DNA of 64,000 nt, from NCBI RefSeq assembly GCF_029338335.1, contig NZ_CP119799.1, one strand, 5' to 3'. The notes beneath the pieces were generated by a model, which saw only the letters and a list, made by a program, of their open reading frames with translations, was not told where the DNA came from and made no database searches. The stretch comes from Halomontanus rarus (GTDB taxonomy: Archaea > Halobacteriota > Halobacteria > Halobacteriales > Natrialbaceae). The position numbers were made by a program, and so were the translations under genes. This document shows, in pieces, positions 1 through 8,934 of this stretch (its first letter is position 1; each line of letters begins with the position of its first letter).

Positions 1-598
1 TATACGCGACGTAGCCGAAAAACGGCTCGTCCGCTCCGGCCGCCTCCTCGACGAATTCGACGGTCCGGTCGGTGATGAGGTGGGTGAGGTACTCGCCGTT
101 TCGCCAGACCTCCTCGCCGTCCTCCCAGAGGTCGTGGTACGGCGGAACGCCGGCGCCTTGCAGCCACATCATGGTGTGTGAGTAGTAGTCGACACACCCC
201 GAGCGGAAGCCGAAACTCTCGTCGAAGTCGTGGGCTCGCGGGGCGTTCATTTCGCCGCTGCCGAGGTGCCACTTTCCGACGTGGGCGGTTCGGTAGCCGG
301 CATCCCCGAGCAGGTCCGCGACCGTCGCCACTTCGGGGTCCAGGCCGACCTCGGTATCGGTTTCCGGTCGACCCTGGGGCGCGTTCGAGGGCATCCCTAC
401 GGCGTGGGGATACCGACCGGTCAGCAGCGAGGCGCGCGTCGGCGAACAGACCGGCGCGTTCGAGTGCCAGTCGGTGAAGCAGACTCCTTCCTCGGCCAGT
501 CGGTCGAGGTTCGTGGTCTCGTACTCGGCGCCATACGAACCGAGATCGCCGTACCCGAGGTCGTCACAGAGGATCACGAGGACGTTCGGTCGCGTCAT
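1..598 (-). CDS. Sulfatase (type I, Cys-type), 3' end cut by window edge
   Basis: Hydrolyses sulfate esters, here probably on sulfated sugars given the glycosidases next door. The reverse-strand frame from ATG at 598 stays open to base 1, giving 199 N-terminal residues. Seen: metal-binding CDD at residues 11-13, the formylglycine motif C-S-P-T-R at residues 51-55 with Cys51 the modified residue, and the GKWHLG motif further on. This order is typical of alkaline-phosphatase-superfamily sulfatases of roughly 450-550 residues. No signal peptide is visible before the first strand (MTRPNVLVIL), so it is probably cytoplasmic. The Cys form needs an FGE or anSME maturase; the FGE-like protein at 32.6-34.6 kb lacks the usual catalytic Cys pair. 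Substrate is not known. Confidence 0.93.
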   Translation of the reverse strand, partial: MTRPNVLVILCDDLGYGDLGSYGAEYETTNLDRLAEEGVCFTDWHSNAPVCSPTRASLLTGRYPHAVGMPSNAPQGRPETDTEVGLDPEVATVADLLGDAGYRTAHVGKWHLGSGEMNAPRAHDFDESFGFRSGCVDYYSHTMMWLQGAGVPPYHDLWEDGEEVWRNGEYLTHLITDRTVEFVEEAAGADEPFFGYVAY

Positions 599-866
599 AC
601 GAGCCCTGGTGACGCGTCTCACAAAATATTTTTCCTCCCGGATACGACGGCCGTTTCGTTCGAGGCCGACCGGAGCGAACAGGGCGTCGCCGACGGGACC
701 CGGACGCGACCCACAGTTCACCGAATCGCCGCGACAGTGCACCTCGTCGAGGTCATCGACTTCGAGGAATCGCCCGCAATACGGGCCAGCTCGCATGTCC
801 GTCCGAGATGACCAGAGCTCTCATACACCGGAAGAGCACGCGTGTGAAGAGAGCTGTCCCGTGGGC

Positions 867-2699
867 TTATTTTGGCGTAAGTTCGAATTCGTCGCGTAGC
901 GAGTCCGGAACCGTCAGTTCGAACGTCGCCGTCCCGTCCGCGGTCGCGCTCCCGCCGGTCTCGAGGTCGCCGACCCGGAACGCGTACGAGCCGTTCGGAT
1001 CGAGTCCGGACGCGGTGACCGTTAGCGTGGTCTCCGCCGTCGTTTCGATCCACCCGTGGGCAGTCTGCCCCTCTGGATCCCAGCGTTCGACGGTGACGGT
1101 CGTCGGCTCGGTCGCCCCGATGTCGATATTGGGGATCGAGGCGGGCTCCATCGGGAACTCGTGGTAGGCGTAGCCGCGTCCGTCCACGGTCGTCGGGACG
1201 CCCTCGAAGAGCCCGTCGAACCGACCGGCGAGGACGACGAGCCCGTCACCGGCCTGTTTCCAGCCAGGGCGGTTGTTGTGGTAATCATGCCGGGCCTGGT
1301 AGTACATGAGACGGCGTCGACTGTGGGGAAGCTGGCCGTGCTCGTCGCCGGGGAACGCGCCGTAGTCGATGCCACCGGTGGGCCGGTAGTCGAGACCGAC
1401 CGGCGGATCCTGCCAGACGGATTCGAACGGTTCGAAGTGAATCCCGTCCGTCGAGACGGCCCGCCGTACCCGCGAAACCGGACTGGCCGACCCCTCCTCG
1501 GCGAACGCGTACAGGTGGAACGTCCCGGCTTCGGCGTCGTAGTAGGCGCCGGGGTGGCCGTGGGAACCGAGGTCGTACGTGGCCTCGAGGTTCCAGTTGC
1601 GACCGTCATCGGACGTGTAGACCCCGAACTCCGTCCGCGTTGGTGCAATGGCGTAGAGGAAGAAGGTGCCATCGACGTAGACGGCGACGGGATCCTTACA
1701 GTAGCCCTCAATGGCCACGCCGTGATCGTCCCACTCGATGCCGTCCCCGCTGGTCGCGTAGACGATGTGCCACGAGCCGTCTTTGTCGATAGTATACCAC
1801 GCGTGATAGGTACCGTCGACGCGAAGGACAGTGATCCCCTCGTTGCTGTTCTGGCCGTGGTCGGGGACGAGGATCGGATTCGCGTCGGCTTTCTCCCACT
1901 CGATGCCGTCCTCGCTCTCGGCGAGTCCGTACCCGGCCCCGCGCTGGTCGCTGTTTCGGATCCGATACCACATCCGGTACCGGTCGCCCTTGTCGATCAC
2001 CGACGGAGCGCCGACCCAGTTGCCCTGGTCCTCCCCGACGTCGGGTGCCCGAGGGAGGACGACGAAGGGCGACGATCGGGTCCACTCCATGCTTCGGAAC
2101 CGGGTCGGTGCGCTGGCGACCGCGACATCGTCGAACGTCAGCGTCGTCTCCCCGTCCGCGACGGTGTCGACGTACAGCCCGATGGCGTTGGGTTCGATCG
2201 TCGTCTCGGCAGTCAGTCGGGCGCGTTCGTCCTCGTCGTCTGCGAGAGTCGCGGTCAGCGTTCCGTCCTCGAGAGCGATGGAAAGATCGTAGACGTCGTC
2301 TCGGCCGAGGGTCGCTGGCGCTGTGGCGGCTGGTTCGCCGTCCCAAGTGTCAGTGGTGAGTTCGAGGCCGGAGTCGGTCGCACGCACCACGGCGGCCCGC
2401 GACTGCGTCTCTGCGATTCCGATACCGGCAGCGTACGGTTCGTCACTGGGGCCGTCGACGCGAACTGTAACCGAGGCGTCAATCGGGTGCGACAGCGGGA
2501 ACGCGTTGCTGAGGAGCGCCCAGCGATGGGGATCCTCGTTCGCCCGCCAGCGAAGCGAGTACTCGCCTGCGATCGGGTTCGCATCGGTGACCGTAGCGGT
2601 CGGTCGGATCCAGTCGGTCTGGGTACCGAGGTACACCGGCGCAAAGTTTCGATAATCGCCCGATTCAAATCCGTCACGAACTGGCTGCCCGGATGCCAT
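867..2699 (-). CDS. Beta-propeller glycosidase-like protein (GH43/32/130-type fold) with N-terminal lectin-like domain
   Basis: 610 residues from ATG 2699. An upstream in-frame start at 2783 would run through the shared promoter region and is less likely. Residues about 10-185 look like a concanavalin/LamG-type beta-sandwich. Residues about 195-515 contain repeated blade signatures (W-Y-R-I-R, L-A-E-S-E-D-G-I-E-W, Y-A-T-S-G-D-G-I-E-W, V-Y-T-S-D-D-G-R-N-W) as found in five-bladed GH43/GH32/GH130-like propellers. The last about 80 residues form a beta-rich tail. No signal peptide. Divergent from the GH20 gene and downstream of nothing on its own strand; sulfatase follows. The exact family and catalytic residues could not be fixed, so 'glycosidase-like' is a fold-level call. 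Confidence 0.72.
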   Translation of the reverse strand: MASGQPVRDGFESGDYRNFAPVYLGTQTDWIRPTATVTDANPIAGEYSLRWRANEDPHRWALLSNAFPLSHPIDASVTVRVDGPSDEPYAAGIGIAETQSRAAVVRATDSGLELTTDTWDGEPAATAPATLGRDDVYDLSIALEDGTLTATLADDEDERARLTAETTIEPNAIGLYVDTVADGETTLTFDDVAVASAPTRFRSMEWTRSSPFVVLPRAPDVGEDQGNWVGAPSVIDKGDRYRMWYRIRNSDQRGAGYGLAESEDGIEWEKADANPILVPDHGQNSNEGITVLRVDGTYHAWYTIDKDGSWHIVYATSGDGIEWDDHGVAIEGYCKDPVAVYVDGTFFLYAIAPTRTEFGVYTSDDGRNWNLEATYDLGSHGHPGAYYDAEAGTFHLYAFAEEGSASPVSRVRRAVSTDGIHFEPFESVWQDPPVGLDYRPTGGIDYGAFPGDEHGQLPHSRRRLMYYQARHDYHNNRPGWKQAGDGLVVLAGRFDGLFEGVPTTVDGRGYAYHEFPMEPASIPNIDIGATEPTTVTVERWDPEGQTAHGWIETTAETTLTVTASGLDPNGSYAFRVGDLETGGSATADGTATFELTVPDSLRDEFELTPK

Positions 2700-3073
2700 A
2701 CGTATGCTTACAATCGAGTTCCACGATAAGTGGTATCCTACCGGTAAGTGTTCGCCCGCGAGCCACGCAAGTCGATGGGTCAAACGAGCAGGCGATGGAT
2801 CCGTGACGACAGCGGCCGCTCCTCGACCACCCTGTTGAGAAGGGGCGACTGGGACGGGAACGTCCCGACGGATTTCGGCGGTGTACCGTCCGTGGACACC
2901 GGGGGGCGGCGCCCGTGGTCAACTCGCCGGCGCAATTAACGGAGCGAACGACCGACTTTCGGTCGTCGAGTTGCTGCCATTCCGTTGCACTGAATGTCTT
3001 TCGCCGAACACCGTCGATACGATCTCCGTGGAGGGATACGCCTATTACGCAGGGCGACCGTGGTCGAATCGGT
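2700..3073. promoter_or_regulatory. Divergent intergenic promoter region, GH-like/GH20
   Basis: 374 bases between two divergent glycan genes with no convincing ORF. It must hold both promoters. A TTACAATCG sequence at 2708-2716, close to the start of the reverse-strand gene, matches one half of the 20-base palindrome found at 8508 and 8562; a single half-site is weak evidence. No clear strong TATA box was identified for the GH20 gene. Confidence 0.4.
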
Positions 3074-4945
3074 ATGCAACGGGACGACATCGTGTTAGTT
3101 CCGCGTCCGTCGGCGTTCGACTGGCGCGAGGACGAACTCCGACTGCAGCGAGGCGACGAGATCGCGCTGAACCGGACGGATCGGGACGACCTTTACCCGA
3201 TCGCCGACCGACTCGTCTCCGAGTTCGAGGAGTGGAGTCGACTGCGCCCCGAGATCGTCGTCGGCGATCGGAGCGAGCGCCGGTCGGTCGTGGCGTTCGA
3301 GCGGGACGAGGAACTCGGGGAGGAGGTCTACCGGCTCGCGGTGACCGCCGACGGCGTCTCCATCGAGTACGGCGACGTCGCGGGCGCGTTCTACGCGACG
3401 CGGACGCTGAAACAGCTGCTCGTCCAGTGCGGGCGGACGGTTCCCGGCGTCGAGATCGACGACGCCCCCGACTTCGACGAACGGGGGCTGATGCTCGACA
3501 TCAGCCGGAACAAGATTCCGACCGTGGAGACGGTCGGGCGGCTGATCGAGTTCATGGCCGACCTGAAGCTGAACCACTTGCAGCTGTACGTCGAGGGCTC
3601 CCCCTTCGCGTATCCCAGCTTCCCGGGGGTCTGGCGGGGCGGGACGCCGCTGACGGGCGAGGATATCATTGCGCTCGATCGTACCTGTGCGGACCACTTC
3701 GTCGACCTCGTCCCGAACCAGAACAGCTTCGGGCACGTGGCGGACTGGTTGGCCCACGAGGAGCTCAAACACCTCGCCGAGAGCGAGGATGGGTTCGAAC
3801 TGTGGGGCGACCACCACCCGCCGTCGACCCTGGATCCGACGAACCCCGAGTCCACCGAGTTCCTCGCGGAGACCTACGACGACTTCCTGCCGTACTTCAG
3901 CGACGAGCGGTTCAACGTCGGCTGCGACGAGACCTTCGAACTCGGCGAGGGGAAAAGCGCCGCAGCCTGCGAGGAACGTGGCACCGGCCGGGTCTACCTC
4001 GAGCACCTCGAGAACGTCCACGAACTGCTCGAGCAACGGGGCAAACGGATGATGTTCTGGGGTGACATTATCAACGAGTATCCGGAATTGGTCCCCGAGA
4101 TGCCCGCGGACGTGATCGTCCTCGAGTGGGGCTACGAGGCCGACCACCCGTTCGACGAGCGCGCGGCGAACTACGTCGACGCGGACGTCCCCTTCTACGT
4201 CTGTCCGGGCACCAGTAGCTGGAACTCCCTCGCCGGCCGGACCGAGAACATGAAGGGCAACCTCCTCGGTGCGGCCGAAGCCGGCGTCGAACACGACGCG
4301 CGGGGGTACCTGATCACCGACTGGGGCGACAACGGCCACTGGCAGCCGTTGCCGATCAGCTACCCTGGGTTCGCCTACGGCGCGGCCCTCTCCTGGGGCG
4401 TCGGGGAGAACGAGGACGCCCCGATCGCGACCTACCTCGACCGATTCGTGTTCGAAGACGCGACCGAGACCGTCGGCGAGGTGCTCCTCGACCTGGGGAA
4501 CTACGCTCGCCTGGAGGACGAACCGGTGGCGAACGCGACGAACCTCTTCCAGATCCTCGATTCGCCCTACGAGAGCGAGTTCCGCCTCGACAACGTCAGC
4601 CACGAGTCGCTGGTGGAGATCGAAGCGTACGTCGCAGACCAGATACGTCGCTTGGAGCGCGCGGAGATGGACTGTGCGGACGCGTCGCTCGTCGAGCGGG
4701 AGATTCGGACCGCCGCGTCCTTGGTTGGACACGCCGCGAGGCTCGGTCGACTCAAACTGCTGGATGCGGACGACGCGGACTTCGAACCGCTCCTCGAGCA
4801 CAACGCCGCGGAGATCGACGAGATCATCGCTGCCTTCCGGGAGATCTGGCTCGCGCGCAACACGTACAGTGACCTCGAGGATAGCCTTGAGCGCTTCGAG
4901 GCCCATCGGGAGACCTACGACGCGTTGCAGACGGACGAGGCGTAG
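3074..4945 (+). CDS. GH20 beta-N-acetylhexosaminidase
   Basis: Releases terminal beta-linked GlcNAc or GalNAc by substrate-assisted catalysis. 623 residues from ATG 3074; the frame is open further upstream (to 2915) but that stretch lacks family similarity and is promoter DNA. Residues 1-130 form the alpha/beta GH20b domain, then the TIM barrel: DERGLMLDISR near 135-145, LKLNHLQLYVEG near 164-174, and the catalytic Asp-Glu pair in NVGCDETFE (D285-E286). The C-terminal about 180 residues are helical and rich in Glu/Asp. No signal peptide, so cytoplasmic action on imported oligosaccharides is likely. It converges with the fucosidase gene, with a 31-base gap. Confidence 0.93.
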   Translation: MQRDDIVLVPRPSAFDWREDELRLQRGDEIALNRTDRDDLYPIADRLVSEFEEWSRLRPEIVVGDRSERRSVVAFERDEELGEEVYRLAVTADGVSIEYGDVAGAFYATRTLKQLLVQCGRTVPGVEIDDAPDFDERGLMLDISRNKIPTVETVGRLIEFMADLKLNHLQLYVEGSPFAYPSFPGVWRGGTPLTGEDIIALDRTCADHFVDLVPNQNSFGHVADWLAHEELKHLAESEDGFELWGDHHPPSTLDPTNPESTEFLAETYDDFLPYFSDERFNVGCDETFELGEGKSAAACEERGTGRVYLEHLENVHELLEQRGKRMMFWGDIINEYPELVPEMPADVIVLEWGYEADHPFDERAANYVDADVPFYVCPGTSSWNSLAGRTENMKGNLLGAAEAGVEHDARGYLITDWGDNGHWQPLPISYPGFAYGAALSWGVGENEDAPIATYLDRFVFEDATETVGEVLLDLGNYARLEDEPVANATNLFQILDSPYESEFRLDNVSHESLVEIEAYVADQIRRLERAEMDCADASLVEREIRTAASLVGHAARLGRLKLLDADDADFEPLLEHNAAEIDEIIAAFREIWLARNTYSDLEDSLERFEAHRETYDALQTDEA

Positions 4946-4976
4946 TTAGCGCGGTCGAGAAGGGGGTTTCGGGCCG

Positions 4977-6401
4977 TCAGTCTTCGCTTGTCACCCACTC
5001 CATCGGGTTCTCGATCTCGTCGATCTCGACGACGGTGACGTGCTCGTCCACCGCCGCCTCGGGCACGTCGATCCGGACCTCGCTTCCCTCGACGGCGCAG
5101 TCGACGGTCGTGCCGTCGCCGACGACCGACGTCGAGAGGGAAGACGGCAGCGAGACGTGCTCGCCGAGCGGGAGCGCCACCTCGCCGTCGGGGTCGTCGA
5201 CGAGAAAGACGTACAGCGTGCCCGCCTTCCATGCGTACCGGTAGCCGCCGATGTCGGGGTTCTTCGGCTTGCCGTCCTCCTCGTCGTCCTCCTCCTGGTT
5301 GGGATCCCAGCCCCAGACGGTCCACGGGCGCGTGCCGTAGATGGCCTCGCCGTGGTCGCTCAGCCACTCGCCGAGCGTCTCGATCGGCTCACGCTGGAGG
5401 TCGGGGATGGTGCCGTCGGCCTTCGGCCCGACGTTGATCAGCAGGTTCCCGTTCTTGCTGACGCAGTCGACGAACAGTTCGACGAGTTCCTCGCCCGAGA
5501 GGTGGTCGTCCTCATCCTCGGCGCAGTTGTAGCCGAAGGAGTAGCCGACGCCGCGACACATCTCCCACTTGTACTCGAGGATCTCGTCTAAGGTGTCGTA
5601 CTCGGGGGTGACGAAGTCGCCGTGGTGTCCCCACGATTCCCGGGCGGCGCGGTCGTTGACGGCGACTTCCTTGTCCCACTCCTCCGCGGCGCGCTCGTAG
5701 TAGTCGACGATGAGTTCCTGTGCATGGAGGCGATCACCGTCGATCCGAGGCGTGTCGAACCAGAGCAGATCGGGCTCGTACTTCCGGATAAGTTCTCGAT
5801 GTTTCACGTTCATGAAGTCGACGTACTCCGGACCGGGCTCGGCGTCCTCGATCGTCGTCGCGTGGTAGTCGGGGTGGCCGAAGAGGCCGTCGAACCCCGG
5901 CTGGTAGTAGTTTTGGTTCGCGTGATACGACGGGGCGAAGCGCAGCCCCCTGTCCCGGACCGCCTCGCAGAGTTCGCCCACGATGTCGCGTTCCGGCCCC
6001 ATGTCGGCGGCGTTGTACTTCGAGTAGTGGGTATCCCAGAGGGGGAAGCCGTCGTGGTGCTCGCCCGTCAGCACGACGTACTGGGCGCCGACGGACTCGA
6101 AGAACTCCGCCCACTCGTCGGGATCCCAGTTCTCGGCCTCCCACATCTCGGCGAAGTCGACGTACTCGACGTCCTCGCCCCAATGTTCCTCGTGGTACTC
6201 GCGGATCTCGCTGTCCTCGTTGTACATCCCGAAGGGGTACCACTCCGCGTAGTTCCCAACCGGGGCCCAGCCGGGTACCGAGTACGGGCCCCAGTGGATG
6301 AAGATGCCGAGTTTGGCGTCGTGAAACCAGTCGGGGACGGGATGCTCGTCGATCGACTCCCATGTGGGTTCGTAACTAACTCCCATGGGCGTGCTATTCA
6401 A
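4977..6401 (-). CDS. GH29 alpha-L-fucosidase
   Basis: Removes alpha-linked L-fucose by a retaining mechanism. 474 residues from ATG 6401; a second ATG at 6386 (MGVSYEP) is an equally good start. Family landmarks: KLGIFIHWGPYSVPGW at 30-45, YAEWY at 51-55, LTGEHHDGFPLW at 111-122, and the nucleophile Asp in LLWFDTPR (D216). Residues about 350-474 form the usual C-terminal beta-sandwich. Length matches bacterial GH29 enzymes. No signal peptide. Neighbouring GH20 and sulfatase suggest a fucosylated, possibly sulfated, amino-sugar glycan. Confidence 0.94.
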   Translation of the reverse strand: MNSTPMGVSYEPTWESIDEHPVPDWFHDAKLGIFIHWGPYSVPGWAPVGNYAEWYPFGMYNEDSEIREYHEEHWGEDVEYVDFAEMWEAENWDPDEWAEFFESVGAQYVVLTGEHHDGFPLWDTHYSKYNAADMGPERDIVGELCEAVRDRGLRFAPSYHANQNYYQPGFDGLFGHPDYHATTIEDAEPGPEYVDFMNVKHRELIRKYEPDLLWFDTPRIDGDRLHAQELIVDYYERAAEEWDKEVAVNDRAARESWGHHGDFVTPEYDTLDEILEYKWEMCRGVGYSFGYNCAEDEDDHLSGEELVELFVDCVSKNGNLLINVGPKADGTIPDLQREPIETLGEWLSDHGEAIYGTRPWTVWGWDPNQEEDDEEDGKPKNPDIGGYRYAWKAGTLYVFLVDDPDGEVALPLGEHVSLPSSLSTSVVGDGTTVDCAVEGSEVRIDVPEAAVDEHVTVVEIDEIENPMEWVTSED

Positions 6402-6530
6402 CCAAGGCTACTAATGCGTTCCTGTTCAGACGGTGTAAGTTATCCACCGCAAACGAGACCGTACTGGATCCGATGGTGCGGAATCGAGTGCGCGCGAACT
6501 TTCTCAAGCGGAACCGGACGCCCACACCGC

Positions 6531-7985
6531 TCAACTGTTCGGTTCCCAGTCCGGATCGTCGAGTGGGAACATCGGCCGCGGAACGGCCGTGTATTCCATC
6601 TCGTCGAGGCGCTGGTTCGTATCCCCGTTCGTGAGTGCGAGCATTCGATACCCTGCGACGTTTTTCCAGTCCGGACTCAGGTATCCACTCTTGAGAACGA
6701 TCGTCTCGGCGTCGTCGGGTCCGAGGCCGAACGATTCGAGGAACGACACCGATCGATGCAGATTGGTTTTGCGGTCCGCCAGGAGGATGTGAACGCCATC
6801 GACCGTTCCGTGAACGATCCGAACGTCTCCGCGGAAGTCCGTCGCCGTGCGAACGTTCTGTACGCGGACTGTGGCGGAGTACGGACGCCCGTCCGGAACG
6901 ACTCGCCCGATATCGAGATCGACCAGTTGGTCCCCTCCAGCTTCGAAACAGCGCGCGACCGACCGTTCGTCGACGACGATCGCGAACACGGCTCGACCGA
7001 GATCGTCTCGAGCAACCATCTCCTCGAGCGTATTCATGACGTCCTGACTCGCTCCCGCGCCCGGGATGTCACCCGAGTCTCCGACAACGACCGGCGTCTT
7101 CGACGTCGATGCCGCGATGTCCAGGACCGTGTCGAGCCTGTGTGCTTCAGTCGAAAACCCGAACTCCTCGTGCCGATCCCAGAACGCCTCCGCGAGTTCG
7201 ACCGACGTTTCTCGAACCGCTTGGACGTGATCGGCGTCACCGACAGCGATCGCGCTCACCCCCGCGTGAGGATTGTCCGCCCACGGAAAGCCGAGGAAGT
7301 ACGACGTCGAAAGGAGTCCGTCGCGGCGCTCGGTTTCGTCGAGTAATCCCATCAGATCTCGCATCGGCTGAGCCTCGGTTTCGGACTGCTCGCCGGCGAT
7401 GAGGATCGGAAGCGTGATCCGTTCCATCTCGAGTTCGACTCCGTCCTCGAGCGCCGTTTTCAAGACGTGTGCCGCTCGACGACCCGTTTCGTAGACGTCG
7501 GTGTGCGGTGCCGTCCGATACCCGACGAGCGCGTCGGCGTTCTCGATCGCCGCTTCGGAGAGCGTCGCGTGCATGTCGAGAGCACCAACGATCGGTACTT
7601 CGTCACCGACTACGTCGCGGACCGCCGCCAGCAGCGCTCCCTCTGCATCCGGTTCGTCCGCGACGAACATCGATCCGTGGAGATCGAGACAGACGCCGTC
7701 GAGATCGTCTGCGACGGCTTCGATTCTGGAGACGATGCCGTCGCGGATCCACTCGAACGCCGCTGGCTCGACCACGCCCGACGGAATCGAACTGGCACCG
7801 ATCGTGGGGACGACCGTGTACTCGTCGTTCGCTTCGAGCACGTCGACGATACCGTTCAACGATCGGCCTCCAGGAAATTCGTCGAAGAGTGCCTCGTCCG
7901 TGGCGGTCGTGAACTCCTCGAGTGTAGTTCGTTCCTCCGTAAACGTATTCGTCTCGTGACTGGCCGTACCGACAGCAACGTTCAT
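6531..7985 (-). CDS. M81-family metallopeptidase (MlrC/DUF1485-like)
   Basis: 484 residues. N-terminal motif ASHETNTF (H10-E11), DLHGSM near 100 and DMHATLSE near 125 are typical of the MlrC N-domain; the C-terminal MlrC domain follows from about residue 300. Characterised MlrC cleaves linear microcystin-derived peptides containing iso-linked acidic residues; most family members have no known substrate. Cytoplasmic. A TATA-like GATTATGTATG lies about 27 bases upstream (8007-8017), giving a nearly leaderless transcript. Upstream are four palindromic operators in a 0.95 kb intergenic region, and the IclR gene next door is on the same strand, so IclR control is likely. Its place in glycan or glycopeptide use is inferred only from position. 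Confidence 0.88.
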   Translation of the reverse strand: MNVAVGTASHETNTFTEERTTLEEFTTATDEALFDEFPGGRSLNGIVDVLEANDEYTVVPTIGASSIPSGVVEPAAFEWIRDGIVSRIEAVADDLDGVCLDLHGSMFVADEPDAEGALLAAVRDVVGDEVPIVGALDMHATLSEAAIENADALVGYRTAPHTDVYETGRRAAHVLKTALEDGVELEMERITLPILIAGEQSETEAQPMRDLMGLLDETERRDGLLSTSYFLGFPWADNPHAGVSAIAVGDADHVQAVRETSVELAEAFWDRHEEFGFSTEAHRLDTVLDIAASTSKTPVVVGDSGDIPGAGASQDVMNTLEEMVARDDLGRAVFAIVVDERSVARCFEAGGDQLVDLDIGRVVPDGRPYSATVRVQNVRTATDFRGDVRIVHGTVDGVHILLADRKTNLHRSVSFLESFGLGPDDAETIVLKSGYLSPDWKNVAGYRMLALTNGDTNQRLDEMEYTAVPRPMFPLDDPDWEPNS

Positions 7986-8124
7986 AGCTGGCTGTTTGTC
8001 CGTTCATACATAATCGTAACGGCGGATGTCCCGTCGGTACGCGTTCGTTACCGTGCTATCGGCGCCGAGCGACGACCGGGAATGAAGGGGGACGAGTCCC
8101 GACTGTGTCGTCTCTCGAACTCTC

Positions 8125-8139
8125 TCCCACAATGTGGGA
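8125..8139. promoter_or_regulatory. Operator palindrome type B, copy 1
   Basis: TCCCACAATGTGGGA: 6-base arms TCCCAC/GTGGGA around a 3-base centre. It lies about 140 bases upstream of the M81 start at 7985. Same architecture as 8784-8800 and 9746-9760. Confidence 0.6.
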
Positions 8140-8507
8140 TAGAAATCCTCATCGAAACTATCTCCGCGGTAGCGATCGCTCGGATCCCGTTTCCGTCGTC
8201 TTCGTTTCGATTCGGTCGTGAACGGGTGAGTCGATGACGTCCGCCGCAGTTCGGCGATATCGGTTTCCGAGTACTGATTGATCGCCTTCGTTTCCCGGCG
8301 CATCGATAGCGCTTCTCGGACGGATCACGGCGTGAGTACTCCCGTCGCAATCATTCGATTCGCGTTTCCGGCTTTCGGAGACCGATACTTCGAACTCCGC
8401 GGATCGCGGACAACACGTCTACTACAACCGGTAGCGAGTTCCGTGTATTGAATATAGTGGGAAACGTCACCAACCATCAAACACCTGACTATACGGCCAT
8501 ATGAGAA

Positions 8508-8527
8508 TTACAACCATATGGTTGTAA
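8508..8527. promoter_or_regulatory. Operator palindrome type A, copy 1
   Basis: TTACAACCATATGGTTGTAA is a perfect 20-base palindrome. A near-identical copy starts 54 bases further on, about five helical turns, so two regulator dimers could bind the same DNA face. Also related to 63839-63858. Confidence 0.72.
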
Positions 8528-8561
8528 ATTGTCTCGAGACTACTTAAAGATGTGTTGTCGA

Positions 8562-8581
8562 TTACAACCATATGATTGTAA
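8562..8581. promoter_or_regulatory. Operator palindrome type A, copy 2
   Basis: TTACAACCATATGATTGTAA, one base different from the perfect copy at 8508-8527. Lies between the M81 gene and the IclR gene. Confidence 0.72.
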
Positions 8582-8783
8582 GTGACACGGCGAATACCGG
8601 CCTACGTTTCGGATGCCGATCGCATCGTGGTAGCTATGAACACGGATCGCGGAGAACCATCACGTTAAATTATAATTATCTATCTCATCACCAGTGGCGA
8701 ACGAAAGTTTGTGAGACGACGAGAGCAACGATAGTGATACTACCACGAGAATATTTGCGGATGAAAGTCCGCAACCGACCCGC

Positions 8784-8800
8784 ATCCCACATAGTGGGAT
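8784..8800. promoter_or_regulatory. Operator palindrome type B, copy 2
   Basis: ATCCCACATAGTGGGAT: perfect 7-base arms around a 3-base centre, about 135 bases downstream of the IclR stop codon and upstream of the M81 gene. Confidence 0.65.
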
Positions 8801-8934
8801 CCCTACCGATGTCTCGAGAAGTCGTTTTCGAGGGAGAGCGGAACAGACGAGACGTCCTCAACTGGAGGTGTTCGGTCGATTGATCTCGATTCAAGACGCG
8901 ATGTCGATCTGAACGACTCTATGACCCGATCCAG

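Larger units (their letters stand above)
7986..8934. promoter_or_regulatory. Long regulatory intergenic region upstream of the M81 gene
   Basis: 949 bases with no ORF that looks coding (short frames here are Arg/Ser-rich artefacts). It contains two copies of a 20-base AT-rich palindrome (8508-8527, 8562-8581) and two copies of a TCCCAC-N3-GTGGGA palindrome (8125-8139, 8784-8800), listed separately. The stretch 8400-8700 is clearly more AT-rich than its surroundings. It may be the control region of the M81 gene only, or the scar of a lost gene. Confidence 0.6.

Noticed and set aside
1056..2729. Long forward frame of 557 codons opposite the propeller gene
   Set aside because: Antisense of a gene with clear domain signatures; composition rich in Arg/Val/Gly and without motifs, typical for high-GC shadow frames.
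8004..8303. Reverse frames between the M81 and IclR genes
   Set aside because: Arg/Ser-rich composition unlike the acidic haloarchaeal proteins around, and the region is full of operator-like palindromes.
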